Shown in pieces: positions 1-8,839 of a DNA stretch of 64,000 nt. Position numbers and translations under genes: made by a program. The stretch's first letter is position 1; each line of letters starts with the position of its first letter. Source of the DNA: Streptomyces lunaelactis (lineage in GTDB: Bacteria > Actinomycetota > Actinomycetes > Streptomycetales > Streptomycetaceae). The stretch is taken from NCBI RefSeq assembly GCF_003054555.1, contig NZ_CP026304.1, forward strand, positions 2,728,001-2,792,000, written 5' to 3'. The notes beneath the pieces are model-generated. The model saw only the letters and a list, made by a program, of their open reading frames with translations, was not told the DNA's origin and made no database searches.

Positions 1-116
1 ACATGGCGGTCCGGGAAGCCGTGGCCAGATTCCAGAAGCGGTACAGCATCCGCGGCGACGAGACCGGCATGTACGGCGACCACACTCGCCTCGCCCTTAT
101 GCTGCGAACCAAATAA
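1..116 (+). CDS. 3' end of a protein with a peptidoglycan-binding-like tail (partial)
   Basis: The window opens inside an open frame that ends at the TAA at 114-116. The visible C-terminal residues include AVARFQKRYSI, then MYGDHTRLALM. This has the shape of the second half of a PG_binding_1 repeat (AVxxFQxxxG...DGxxGxxTxxAL). Known of the family: such repeats anchor secreted hydrolases to the cell wall. Only about 37 residues are visible, so the rest of the protein is unknown. An ATG at position 3 is in frame but is probably internal. Confidence 0.4.
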   Translation, partial: MAVREAVARFQKRYSIRGDETGMYGDHTRLALMLRTK

Positions 117-912
117 TCAGCGGCAACCATGCGAGGAACCCTCGGCCGACGAGAACACGTCGGTCAGATTCGGTCCTCGCCACTCAACAGCCAAACGGGA
201 CCAAATCGGGCAGGCCAAACGGGCCACTCGACCAAGGCAGACCGGGGCCAAAGCATGCAGCGCCGACTCGGGCAGCCGCAACCGGTCCCAAGACCGTGTC
301 CAGCGCCCATGCGTGCCGAGGCTACGGTTAAGCGCCGTGGACACGTACAGCTTCACGGTCACGGCTGTGCTCAAAAGCAGGTCGGCGCATGATCCGCGAC
401 ATGGACGTGCCCCCGGCGAGCGACGCGGTCACATCACCCGCGGCGCCCGCGCCGGCGATCGCCGTGCAGTGCTCGTCGAACTGACCCCCACCGGCCGCCT
501 GACTGCCAACACGATCCAGAAGACCCTGACCGACCTGGAGCACCGTGCGTTCTGCGGGCGCTGACAGAGGTGTCCGCATGCCCCAGACCAGCCCCGACCC
601 ACACGGTCGTGGGGTAAGGCTCGCCGAGGCCGTCGCCCCGTGGATCGCGCTGCATCGGATGCGAGCGAGACGACGCATGTACCACGATCGTTCCATGAGG
701 TCACATCGTCGGGCGTGGCGGGTGACGCGCGTTCGGCGACAGCGGAGAAGGGCGATCTCATTCTGGATGTGTGCGGAAGCCGTCACCGAATGGCTGATGA
801 AGTACCCGGGCGCCCGATGTGAGGGGCTGACCGTGGCACTGCCCGGACGGAACGGGCGTGGGGCGGGCCAGACCTTCCAGCCCCCAGACGGAACGAGAAA
901 GGGACCAGCGAC
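117..912. other. Gene-poor stretch upstream of prpE
   Basis: About 800 bases hold only the MarR relic at 430-564. Overlapping open frames on both strands have Arg/Pro-rich translations typical of out-of-frame reading in GC-rich DNA. I see no RNA gene and no clear promoter. A weak purine-rich ribosome site (GAAAGGGA) lies just before the start of the next gene at 913. Confidence 0.45.
430..564 (+). pseudogene. MarR-family regulator relic (C-terminal piece)
   Basis: The frame ending at 562-564 reads GDRRAVLVELTPTGR, then TLTDLEHRAF. This is the wing and following helix typical of MarR-family repressors (DRRAVLVxLTPxGR). The recognition helix and the N-terminal dimerisation helices are missing, and upstream sequence in the same frame is unrelated. 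I read it as a decayed regulator. The rest of 117-912 contains no other coding sequence that I can support. Confidence 0.5.
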
Positions 913-2811
913 ATGACGCAGACGCCGAAGCAGGGCGGGTATGCGGCCGAGTACCGGCGCAGTCTGGAGGATACGGAAGGCTTCTGGCTGGACGCCGCCC
1001 GTGCCATCGACTGGGCCGTCGCGCCGACCCGCGCCCTCGACGAGTCACAAGCCCCGCTGTACCGGTGGTTCCCCGACGGGCAATTGAACACCTGCCACAA
1101 CGCACTGGACCGCCATGTCGACGCCGGGCGCGGCGAGCAACTCGCACTGACATACGACAGTCCGGTCACCGGCCGCAAGGCGTCGTTCACCTATCGAGAG
1201 TTGCGTGACCAGGTCGCGCAGTTCGCCGGAGTGCTGGCCGGGCTCGGTGTGGCCAAAGGCGACCGCGTCGCGATCTATATGCCGATGATTCCCGAGGCGG
1301 TCGTCGCCATGCTGGCCTGTGCCCGCATCGGCGCCGTCCACTCGGTCGTCTTCGGCGGATTCGCCGCGCATGAGCTGGCCGTGCGCATCGACGACGCCCG
1401 CCCCAAAGTCGTCATCGCCGCATCGTGCGGCATCGAACCGACCCGCGTCGTGCCGTACAAGCCCCTGCTGGACGCCGCCCTCGCCCTGGCCGAGCACCAG
1501 CCGGAGCACTGCATCATCCGCCAGCGGCCGCAATCCACGGCAGACCTGACCGACCGTGACCTCGACTGGGACCAGGCCATGGCGACTGCCAAGCCGGTGG
1601 ACTGCGTCCCCGTGGCCGCCACCGACCCGCTCTACATCCTCTACACCTCCGGCACCACCGGCCGCCCCAAAGGCGTCGTGCGCGACAACGGCGGCCACGC
1701 GGTCGCGCTGCGCTGGTCCCTGGAGAACATCTACGACACCCACCCCGGCGAAGTCTTCTGGGCGGCCTCCGACGTCGGCTGGGTCGTCGGCCACTCCTAC
1801 ATCGTCTACGCCCCCCTGCTCACCGGCTGCACCACCGTGCTCTACGAAGGCAAGCCCGTCGGCACCCCGGACGCCGGTGCGCTGTGGCGGGTGATCGCCG
1901 AACACCGCGTAACGGCACTGTTCACCGCGCCCACCGCAATCCGCGCAGTGAAGAAGGAGGACCCACACGGAGCACTTCTCCACGCCCACGACATCGGATC
2001 GCTGCGCCACCTGTTCCTGGCCGGCGAGCGCCTGGACCCGGAGACCTACCGCTGGGCGACCGACCTGCTCGGTGTGCCGGTGGTCGACAACTGGTGGCAG
2101 ACCGAGACCGGATGGCCGATCGTCGCCAATCCCATGGGCCTTGAGCCGCACCCGATCAAGGCCGGCTCACCCACGATGCCGATGCCCGGCTACGACGTGC
2201 ACATCCTCGACCAAGCGGGCCGCGAAGCGCCCCCCGGCACCGACGGCGCGGTGGCCATCCGGCTGCCGCTGCCGCCCGGAACGCTGCCCACGCTGTGGCA
2301 CGACGACGAGAGGTATGTGCGCTCGTACCTGTCCGCCTACAGCGGCTACTACCTCACCGGCGACGGCGGACGCAAGGACGAGGACGGCTACATCTACATC
2401 ATGGGCCGCATCGACGACGTGATCAACGTCGCCGGGCACCGGCTGTCCACCGGCGCGATGGAGGAAGTGCTCGCCGCCCACCCGGATGTCGCCGAGTGCG
2501 CAGTCGTCGGCGTGGCCGACACGCTCAAGGGACAGGTGCCGCGCGGATTCGTCGTCCTCAAGACCGGCCTCGACCGCGATGTGCGTGAAATCGCCGCGGA
2601 CCTCGTCACCGCCGTAAGGGAGACGATCGGCCCCGTGGCGGCGCTGCGCCAGGTCGACGTGGTCGCCGCGCTGCCCAAGACGCGATCGGGAAAGATCCTG
2701 CGCCGCACCATGCGCGACATCGCCGACGGCCGCGACCCCGAACTCCCTTCCACCATCGAAGATCCCACGGTGCTCGAGACCCTGCGCCCGGTACTCCGCG
2801 ACGACGTCTAG
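913..2811 (+). CDS. prpE: Propionyl-CoA synthetase-type acyl-CoA synthetase (PrpE-like)
   Basis: This 632-residue member of the ANL adenylating family activates a short fatty acid (propionate or acetate) to the acyl-adenylate and then the CoA thioester. It has an N-terminal ACAS domain (GFWLDAARAID), the P-loop-like YTSGTTGRPKG near residue 245, DNWWQTETGWPI near residue 394, and a C-terminal KTRSGKILRRTMR with the catalytic lysine that is the target of reversible acetylation. NTCHNALDRHV and VGHSYIVYAPLL are closer to PrpE than to Acs. It is preceded by a gene-poor stretch and followed by a LysR gene on the other strand, so it is probably monocistronic. Acetate versus propionate preference cannot be settled by eye. 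Confidence 0.87.
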   Translation: MTQTPKQGGYAAEYRRSLEDTEGFWLDAARAIDWAVAPTRALDESQAPLYRWFPDGQLNTCHNALDRHVDAGRGEQLALTYDSPVTGRKASFTYRELRDQVAQFAGVLAGLGVAKGDRVAIYMPMIPEAVVAMLACARIGAVHSVVFGGFAAHELAVRIDDARPKVVIAASCGIEPTRVVPYKPLLDAALALAEHQPEHCIIRQRPQSTADLTDRDLDWDQAMATAKPVDCVPVAATDPLYILYTSGTTGRPKGVVRDNGGHAVALRWSLENIYDTHPGEVFWAASDVGWVVGHSYIVYAPLLTGCTTVLYEGKPVGTPDAGALWRVIAEHRVTALFTAPTAIRAVKKEDPHGALLHAHDIGSLRHLFLAGERLDPETYRWATDLLGVPVVDNWWQTETGWPIVANPMGLEPHPIKAGSPTMPMPGYDVHILDQAGREAPPGTDGAVAIRLPLPPGTLPTLWHDDERYVRSYLSAYSGYYLTGDGGRKDEDGYIYIMGRIDDVINVAGHRLSTGAMEEVLAAHPDVAECAVVGVADTLKGQVPRGFVVLKTGLDRDVREIAADLVTAVRETIGPVAALRQVDVVAALPKTRSGKILRRTMRDIADGRDPELPSTIEDPTVLETLRPVLRDDV

Positions 2812-2879
2812 GGCGTTGCTGATGGCTCTTGCTGGGCAGCACGGTGCGGGTGCCGCACCCGCGCCGCGCTGTTCAGCAT

Positions 2880-3010
2880 GTACGTCGGCCCGGTGTCGGC
2901 GCTCGCGCCGATCGTGCCGGGGTGGCGGTCGAGGCGAGTCCGATGGCCACCGACGAGATCAGGCCCAGCGCAGAGCTCTTGGGCCTTGTCGCCCACCGCG
3001 GAAAGGCGGG
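2880..3010 (-). pseudogene. APC-type permease relic (N-terminal fragment)
   Basis: On the minus strand one frame reads LISSVAIGLASTATPA. This resembles the first transmembrane segment of APC-superfamily amino acid permeases (SSVVIGVASTAPAYS). The surrounding residues change frame and nothing else of a permease remains. It lies between the 3' ends of prpE and the LysR gene and is probably debris. Confidence is low because the match is short. Confidence 0.3.
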
Positions 3011-3065
3011 ACCGGGGGCCCGGGGTTCGCCTGACGGTGCGCCCGTGGGGCGTTCCTGCCGCTTC

Positions 3066-4022
3066 TCATCCGCCCCAGAGCGTGACGTACACCGGCGGCC
3101 GGAACTGGGAGGGCGGGACGCCCGCACCGGGCGCGCGCATGATGCGGGTCGCTGCGGGGGTGTGCAGGAAGTGCAGGAACCCGTCGGTGGCCGGGGAACG
3201 GTGCTCGGGCTGCAGGACGGTGGCGTGCCATGTGGCGTCCGACGGTGTGGCTGGGGTCTCCAGTATGCGCAGCTCGTCACGCCGGATGCGGGGCGACACC
3301 AGATGGGCCAACGCTGGTGCCACCCCCGCGCCCTCGGCGGCGGCCGCCCAGGTCGCGGCCTGGTTGGGGAACACCCGCACGTGCCCCTCGGCCACACCGA
3401 GCCGGCGCAGCAGCCGCCCGGAGTCCGCGTCCGGATCGGTTCCGGAGGAATCGACCAGCCACGACCACTGCGGCGGCGGACCGGGCGGCCGCGGCGACCT
3501 GGCGCCGGTCACCACGACCAGCTGGGTGCGGAACAGCGGCTCGCTGACCGGTTCGCCCCCGCGGACGGCGCCAAGATACGGCCCGAGCGCGACGTCGGCC
3601 AGCCGGTTCTCCACCAGCACGCGTATCTCGTTGCCGGCGGCCACCCCGAACGAGGTCTCGGTCCTGCGCCCCGAGCGGCCGTCGAAGGCCTCCACGAGCG
3701 ACGGGAGCACGAACTCGGCCAGCGTGCTCGTGGCGACGACCCGCAGCTCGTCGGGCGCACCCCGCGCCGCCCGCACTGCCGCCTCGGCATCCGCGCTCAG
3801 CGCGACCATCCGCGACGCAACCGGCAGCAGCCGCGCCCCCGCGGGCGTCAGACGCATCCCACCGCCGCCGGTGCGCCGGATGAGCGGATCGCCGAAGTGG
3901 GTGCGCAGCGCGGTGAGCGCCTGCGACACCGCAGACTCGCTCACGTCCAGAGTCCGCGCGGCGGCACCCACCGAACCGAGCCGGGCGACCAGCACGAAGG
4001 TGCTGAGCTGCGTGACGGTCAT
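3066..4022 (-). CDS. LysR-family transcriptional regulator, divergent from the CO dehydrogenase genes
   Basis: This 318-residue protein has a canonical N-terminal winged helix-turn-helix (residues about 1-60, with AARTLDVSESAVSQALTAL) and a LysR substrate-binding domain from about residue 85 to 290. It is transcribed away from coxM, and the 115-base gap carries an inverted repeat suited to LysR binding. LysR proteins usually repress themselves and activate the divergent operon in response to a small ligand. The natural inference is that it controls the cox operon, and possibly prpE. The ligand is unknown. Confidence 0.88.
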   Translation of the reverse strand: MTVTQLSTFVLVARLGSVGAAARTLDVSESAVSQALTALRTHFGDPLIRRTGGGGMRLTPAGARLLPVASRMVALSADAEAAVRAARGAPDELRVVATSTLAEFVLPSLVEAFDGRSGRRTETSFGVAAGNEIRVLVENRLADVALGPYLGAVRGGEPVSEPLFRTQLVVVTGARSPRPPGPPPQWSWLVDSSGTDPDADSGRLLRRLGVAEGHVRVFPNQAATWAAAAEGAGVAPALAHLVSPRIRRDELRILETPATPSDATWHATVLQPEHRSPATDGFLHFLHTPAATRIMRAPGAGVPPSQFRPPVYVTLWGG

Positions 4023-4065
4023 TATCCGATTCTCCCCCGTTTAGAGGGATAAGTGAATGCTTATC
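4022..4065. promoter_or_regulatory. Divergent LysR-type operator between the regulator and coxM
   Basis: A perfect 6+6 palindrome, GATAAG-N6-CTTATC, lies at 4048-4065. A further TTATCC at 4022-4027 faces GGATAA at 4047-4052. The repeated GGATAA/TTATCC half-sites cover the start codon of the LysR gene and lie about 75-115 bases before coxM. This is the usual place for a LysR autorepression and activation site. No -10/-35 pair is obvious by eye. Confidence 0.55.
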
Positions 4066-4137
4066 GACCCATTGCATGGCCGGTGAGGAAGAGCGCAGCA
4101 TCACTGCACAACGGGTAGAGCATTCCAGGAGGGCCCG

Positions 4138-5010
4138 ATGCAGGTACCAGCTGCCTTCCAGTACGAGACGGCCACCAGCCTCGAGCAGGCGATCGAGCTG
4201 CTCACGCGGTACGGCCCCGAGGCCCGGGTGGTGGCGGGCGGACACAGCCTGCTGCCGATGATGAAGCTGCGTCTGGCCCAGCCCGAAGCCCTGATCGATA
4301 TCAACGGCCTCGGCGAGCTTGCGTTGATCCGGGTGGACGGGCACGAACTGTCAGTCGGAGCGATGGTCCGCCACGCGGAGCTGCTCGCCTCGCCGGTCGT
4401 CGGCGAGCACTTCCCCATCCTGCGGGACGCGGAACTGGTCATCGCCGATCCGCTCGTACGCAACCGCGGCACCGTGGGCGGCTCGCTGTGCCAGGCCGAT
4501 CCGTCGGAGGACCTGTCCGCGGCGTTCTCGGCACTGCGGGCGACCCTTGTCGCCCAAGGCCCCGGCGGCAGGCGCACCATCGGGATCAGGGAGTTCTTCC
4601 TCGGGCCGTACGAGACCGCGCTGGACGAAGCGGAGCTTCTGGTGGAAATCCGAGTGCCCATCCGTTCGCACGCCAGCGCCTACCGCAAGGTCGAGCGCCG
4701 GGTCGGCGACTGGGCGGTCGTCGCCGCAGGAGCGGTGCTGGAGATCTCCGACGGGGTCATCACCCAGGCCGGGATCGGGCTGACCGCAGTGGGTGCCCCA
4801 CAGTTCGTGGCCGAGCGGGCCGAGGACTTCCTGCGCGGCGGACGGCCGGACGACGAGGGCTTCGCCGAGGCGGGCCGGATCGCCTCGCAGGAGTGCAGGC
4901 CGACGGCCGACCAGCGCGGCCCGGTCGACTACAAGCGGCATCTGGTCGGGGAGCTCACCGCGCGGGCGCTGCGCGCCGCGGCCGCCCGCGCCCAGGGGCA
5001 GGAGGCGTGA
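4138..5010 (+). CDS. coxM: Carbon monoxide dehydrogenase medium (FAD) subunit CoxM
   Basis: This 290-residue FAD-binding subunit passes electrons from the 2Fe-2S subunit towards the quinone pool. The flavin-binding motifs are AGGHSLLPMM at about residues 32-41 and RNRGTVGGS near residue 110, with a CO dehydrogenase flavoprotein C-terminal domain after about residue 175. The start follows a strong GGAGGG ribosome site (CAGGAGGGCCCG before the ATG). coxS begins 1 base after the stop, so the genes are translationally coupled. Alone it could belong to any xanthine dehydrogenase-type enzyme. Its assignment rests on the form I signature of the large subunit. Confidence 0.9.
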   Translation: MQVPAAFQYETATSLEQAIELLTRYGPEARVVAGGHSLLPMMKLRLAQPEALIDINGLGELALIRVDGHELSVGAMVRHAELLASPVVGEHFPILRDAELVIADPLVRNRGTVGGSLCQADPSEDLSAAFSALRATLVAQGPGGRRTIGIREFFLGPYETALDEAELLVEIRVPIRSHASAYRKVERRVGDWAVVAAGAVLEISDGVITQAGIGLTAVGAPQFVAERAEDFLRGGRPDDEGFAEAGRIASQECRPTADQRGPVDYKRHLVGELTARALRAAAARAQGQEA

Positions 5011-5011
5011 C

Positions 5012-5533
5012 ATGCGGATCACCGTGACCGTGAACGGCGAGCAGCACACGAGGGACGTGGAGCCCAGGCTGCTGCTCGTGCACTTCCTGCGCGACGAACT
5101 CGGGCTCACCGGCACCCACTGGGGCTGCGACACCTCCAACTGCGGGGTGTGCGCCGTCTGGCTGGACGGGACACCGGTGAAGTCCTGCACCGTGCTCGCG
5201 GTGATGGCCGACGGCCATGAGGTGCGGACCGTCGAGGGCTTGGCGCACGGGGCCGAACTCGACCCGGTGCAGCAGGGATTCGTCGCCTGCCACGGGCTGC
5301 AGTGCGGCTTCTGCACGCCGGGGATGATGATGACCGCCCGCTGGCTGCTCGACCACAACGCGGATCCGTCCGAGGACGACATCCGCAAGGCCATCTCCGG
5401 ACAAGTGTGCCGCTGCACCGGTTACGAGAACATCGTGCGCTCCATCCGCTGGGCCGCCGAGCACGACGGCGGGGCGCGGACCGCCGATACGGGCACCGAG
5501 CAGGCGCCCGGCCGCGAGGAGGTGCGGGCATGA
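5012..5533 (+). CDS. coxS: Carbon monoxide dehydrogenase small (2Fe-2S) subunit CoxS
   Basis: This 173-residue protein has an N-terminal plant-type ferredoxin domain with CDTSNCGVC and a C-terminal [2Fe-2S]-binding helical domain with CHGLQCGFCTPG and CRCTGY. Together they bind the two clusters linking the molybdenum site to FAD. The ATG at 5012 was chosen because it starts directly at the conserved MRITVTVNGE and sits 1 base after the coxM stop. The C-terminal 25 residues are hydrophilic and extend past the family core. The end overlaps coxL by 4 bases. Confidence 0.92.
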   Translation: MRITVTVNGEQHTRDVEPRLLLVHFLRDELGLTGTHWGCDTSNCGVCAVWLDGTPVKSCTVLAVMADGHEVRTVEGLAHGAELDPVQQGFVACHGLQCGFCTPGMMMTARWLLDHNADPSEDDIRKAISGQVCRCTGYENIVRSIRWAAEHDGGARTADTGTEQAPGREEVRA

Positions 5534-7902
5534 CGACCACCGAGGAACGGCCGGTCGGCTTCGGACGGATGACCCGCAAGGAGGACGCGAGGTTCGTCCG
5601 CGGCCACGGAACCTACGTCGACGATGTCCGGCTGCCCGGGATGCTGCACGGCGCCGTCCTGCGCAGCCCGCTGGCGCACGCCCGGATCGTGTCCGTCGAC
5701 ACCAGCGCCGCCGAGGCGCACCCGAAGGTCAAGGCCGTGATCACCGGGGAGACCCTGGCCGGTCTCGGGCTGGCCTGGATGCCCACGCTCTCGCACGACA
5801 CTCAGGCGGTGCTGGCCACCGACAAGGTGCGCTTCCAGGGCCAGGAGGTCGCCTTCGTCGTAGCCGAGGACCATTACGCCGCCCGGGACGCCCTTGAACT
5901 GATCGACGTGGAATACGAACCGCTGCCGCCGGTCGCGGACGCCCGCCGGGCGCTCGCCCCGGACGCGCCGGTGATCCGCGACGACAAGGAACAGCAGACC
6001 GACAACCACATCTTCGACTGGTCGGCGGGCGACAAGGAGCGCACCGACGAGGCATTCTCAGCCGCCGACGTCGTGGTGGAGCAGGACATGCTGTACCCGC
6101 GGGTGCACCCGGCGCCGCTGGAGACCTGCGGCACCGTGGCGGACATGGACGCCATCACCGGGAAGCTGACGGTGTGGTCCACCACCCAGGCCCCGCACGC
6201 ACACCGCACGCTCTACGCAATGGTGTCCGGCATCCCGGAGCACAAAATCCGGATCATCTCCCCGGACATCGGGGGCGGCTTCGGCAACAAGGTCGGCATC
6301 TACCCCGGTTACGTGTGCGCGGTCGTCGGTTCGATCGTCACCGGCAAGCCGGTCAAGTGGGTGGAGGACCGCTCGGAGAACCTGATGAGTACCTCCTTCG
6401 CCCGCGACTACCACATGCACGGGGAGATCGCGGCGACGAAGGACGGGAAGATCCAGGCCCTGCGGGTCCATGTGATCGCCGACCACGGCGCCTTCAACTC
6501 AACCGCGCAACCGTCCAACTTCCCCGCCGGCTTCTTCGGCGTCTTCACCGGCTCGTACGACCTGGCCGCCGCGCACTGCACCGTGACGGGCGTCTACACC
6601 AACAAGGCGCCCGGCGGTGTCGCCTACGCCTGCTCGTTCCGCGTCACCGAGGCCGTGTACCTGGTCGAGCGGATGGTCGACCTGCTCGCGGCCGAGCTCG
6701 GCGAGGACCCGGCCGAGCTGCGGATGCGCAACCTGCTGCGACCAGGCCAGTTCCCGTACCGGACGCAGACCGGGTGGGAGTACGACTCCGGCGACTACCC
6801 GCGAGCCCTGCGGCTGGCGATGGACATGGCGCACTACGAGGACCTGCGCAGGGAGCAGGCCGAGAAGCGCGAGCGCGGCGAGCTGATGGGAGTCGGGGTC
6901 AGCTTCTTCACCGAGGCCGTCGGCGCCGGCCCGCGCAAGCACATGGACATCCTCGGGCTGGGCATGGCCGACGGTGCCGAACTGCGCGTTCACCCGACCG
7001 GCAAGGCGGTGCTGCGGATCTCCGTGCAGACCCAGGGCCAGGGCCACGAGACGACCTTCGCGCAGATCGTCGCCGAGGAGCTGGGCATCCCGCCGGACGA
7101 CGTCGAGGTGGTGCACGGCGACACCGACCAGACCCCGTTCGGGCTCGGTACCTACGGCTCCCGTTCGACACCGGTGTCCGGAGGAGCGGCGGCGATGGTC
7201 TCCCGCAAGGTGCGCGAGCGCGCGAGGCTCGTGGCCTCGGCGATGCTCGAAGTGAACCCGGACGACCTGGAATGGGAGAAGGGCCGCTGGTTCGTCACAG
7301 GAGACCCCGACCAGGGAAGGAGCATGGCCGAGATCGCCCTCGCGGCGCACTCCAACCTGGAGCTGCCCGAGGGTGTCGAGGGCCAGTTGGACGCGACCTG
7401 CGTCTACAACCCGCCGAACCTCACCTTCCCGTTCGGCGCATACATCTGCGTCACCGACGTGGACGCGGACACCGGCCAGGTGAAGGTCCGCCGGTTCATC
7501 GCCGTGGACGACTGCGGCATCCGGATCAACCCCATGATCGTCGAGGGTCAGGTGCACGGCGGACTCGCCGACGGCCTCGGCATGGCGCTGATGCAGGTGA
7601 TCGCCTTCGACGAGGACGGCAACTGCCTCGGCGGGTCGTTCATGGACTATCTCCTGCCCACCTCGGTCGAGTGCCCGTCCTGGGAGCTCGGCGAGACCGT
7701 CACCCCCTCCCCGCACCACCCCATCGGAGCCAAGGGCGTCGGCGAGTCCGCCACGGTGGGCTCGCCCGCCGCGGTGGTCAACGCCGTGATCGACGCGCTG
7801 AAACCGCTCGGCGTACGCCATGTCGACATGCCGCTGACGCCCGCCGCGGTGTGGCGGGCCGCCCAGGGCCGGCCGCTGCGCACCGACCTGGCGATCACCT
7901 GA
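5530..7902 (+). CDS. coxL: Form I carbon monoxide dehydrogenase large subunit CoxL
   Basis: This 790-residue molybdenum-copper catalytic subunit oxidises CO to CO2. The decisive feature is the active-site loop AYACSFR at residues 365-371, with Cys368 as the copper ligand. Form I (true CO-oxidising) CoxL has AYxCSFR, whereas form II homologues have AYRGAGR. The second hallmark, GAKGVGES with catalytic Glu at about residue 739, is present, as are the molybdopterin-contact motifs GGGFGNK and SVQTQGQGHET. The ATG at 5530 overlaps the coxS stop by 4 bases. The order M-S-L matches known form I operons. The reading frame is intact and full length. Confidence 0.95.
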   Translation: MTTTEERPVGFGRMTRKEDARFVRGHGTYVDDVRLPGMLHGAVLRSPLAHARIVSVDTSAAEAHPKVKAVITGETLAGLGLAWMPTLSHDTQAVLATDKVRFQGQEVAFVVAEDHYAARDALELIDVEYEPLPPVADARRALAPDAPVIRDDKEQQTDNHIFDWSAGDKERTDEAFSAADVVVEQDMLYPRVHPAPLETCGTVADMDAITGKLTVWSTTQAPHAHRTLYAMVSGIPEHKIRIISPDIGGGFGNKVGIYPGYVCAVVGSIVTGKPVKWVEDRSENLMSTSFARDYHMHGEIAATKDGKIQALRVHVIADHGAFNSTAQPSNFPAGFFGVFTGSYDLAAAHCTVTGVYTNKAPGGVAYACSFRVTEAVYLVERMVDLLAAELGEDPAELRMRNLLRPGQFPYRTQTGWEYDSGDYPRALRLAMDMAHYEDLRREQAEKRERGELMGVGVSFFTEAVGAGPRKHMDILGLGMADGAELRVHPTGKAVLRISVQTQGQGHETTFAQIVAEELGIPPDDVEVVHGDTDQTPFGLGTYGSRSTPVSGGAAAMVSRKVRERARLVASAMLEVNPDDLEWEKGRWFVTGDPDQGRSMAEIALAAHSNLELPEGVEGQLDATCVYNPPNLTFPFGAYICVTDVDADTGQVKVRRFIAVDDCGIRINPMIVEGQVHGGLADGLGMALMQVIAFDEDGNCLGGSFMDYLLPTSVECPSWELGETVTPSPHHPIGAKGVGESATVGSPAAVVNAVIDALKPLGVRHVDMPLTPAAVWRAAQGRPLRTDLAIT

Positions 7903-7912
7903 GGCCACCGCG

Positions 7913-8839
7913 ATGACGAACACGGAACTGCTGGCCCGCGCGGACGTGCTCCGGCACGGCCGGACCCCGTTCGTCCTGGCCACCGTCGTCCACGCGGAAC
8001 GGCCCACGAGCGCCAAGCCCGGGGACAGCGCGCTGGTGCTGCCCGACGGCACCGTCGAGGGCTTCGTGGGCGGCACATGCGCCGAGACGACGGTGCAACT
8101 GCAGGGCCTGCGGCTGCTGGAGACCGGCGAGTCGCTGCTGCTGAGGATCACGCCCGCCGCGGACACCGGGGCCGAAAGCGCGCAGGAGCCGGGCGAAGGC
8201 CTGGTCACGGTGGCCAATCCCTGCCTGTCGGGTGGGACGCTCGACATCTTCCTGGAGGCCAACCTCCCCCCGGCGCTGGCGTACGTCCACGGACACGCCC
8301 CCATCGCCCGCGCTCTGCTCGACGTCGGTCGTGCGCTCGGCCTCGACGCCCGACCGGCCTCGCCCGGGGAGCCGCTGCCGCCCGATCTGGACGTCATCGT
8401 CATCGCCACGCACGGCCGCGACGAGGAGACCGTGCTGATCGAGGCCGCACGCGCCGGGATCCCGTACATCGGGCTGGTGGCCAGTCCGAAGCGCGGCGCG
8501 GCGGTGCTCGCCGGGCTGGGTCTCACCGAGGAACAACGCGCGCACGTCCACACCCCGGCCGGCCTGGACATCGGCGCGCGGACCCCGGGAGAGATCGCGC
8601 TGTCGGTGTACGCCGAGATCATCGCATTGCGGCCGCAGACGGCCCGAGCCGTGCGCCCCGGAGCCGACTCCGCCGCGCCGCGGGCCGTGGTCCAGGACGT
8701 GGATCCCGTGTGCGGCATGACCGTGGCGATCACGCCCGCCACCCTCTCACTGGACCGGGCCGGCAGCAGGGTGTACTTCTGCGGGCCGGGGTGCCAGCAC
8801 GCCTTCGCCGACAACCCCTCCCGTTACGCGCATGCCTGA
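7913..8839 (+). CDS. coxF: XdhC/CoxF-family maturation factor with C-terminal YHS metal domain
   Basis: This 308-residue protein probably helps insert or sulphurate the molybdenum cofactor of CO dehydrogenase, the role known for XdhC/CoxF/CoxI proteins. Residues about 15-85 form the XdhC N-domain (PTSAKPGDSALVLPDG, then GGTCAETTV). Residues about 120-230 form the Rossmann-like XdhC C-domain (YVHGHAPIARALL). From about residue 262 there is a YHS/TRASH-type domain: DPVCGM, then YFCGPGCQHAF. That cysteine domain often binds metal, so a link to copper delivery is possible but is only inference. It starts 10 bases after coxL and its stop overlaps coxD by 8 bases. Confidence 0.85.
   Translation: MTNTELLARADVLRHGRTPFVLATVVHAERPTSAKPGDSALVLPDGTVEGFVGGTCAETTVQLQGLRLLETGESLLLRITPAADTGAESAQEPGEGLVTVANPCLSGGTLDIFLEANLPPALAYVHGHAPIARALLDVGRALGLDARPASPGEPLPPDLDVIVIATHGRDEETVLIEAARAGIPYIGLVASPKRGAAVLAGLGLTEEQRAHVHTPAGLDIGARTPGEIALSVYAEIIALRPQTARAVRPGADSAAPRAVVQDVDPVCGMTVAITPATLSLDRAGSRVYFCGPGCQHAFADNPSRYAHA

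Noticed and set aside
1045..2151. 368-residue open frame antisense to prpE
   Set aside because: Fully inside a well-conserved enzyme gene. The translation is Gly/Val/Asp-rich with no motif and no ribosome site.
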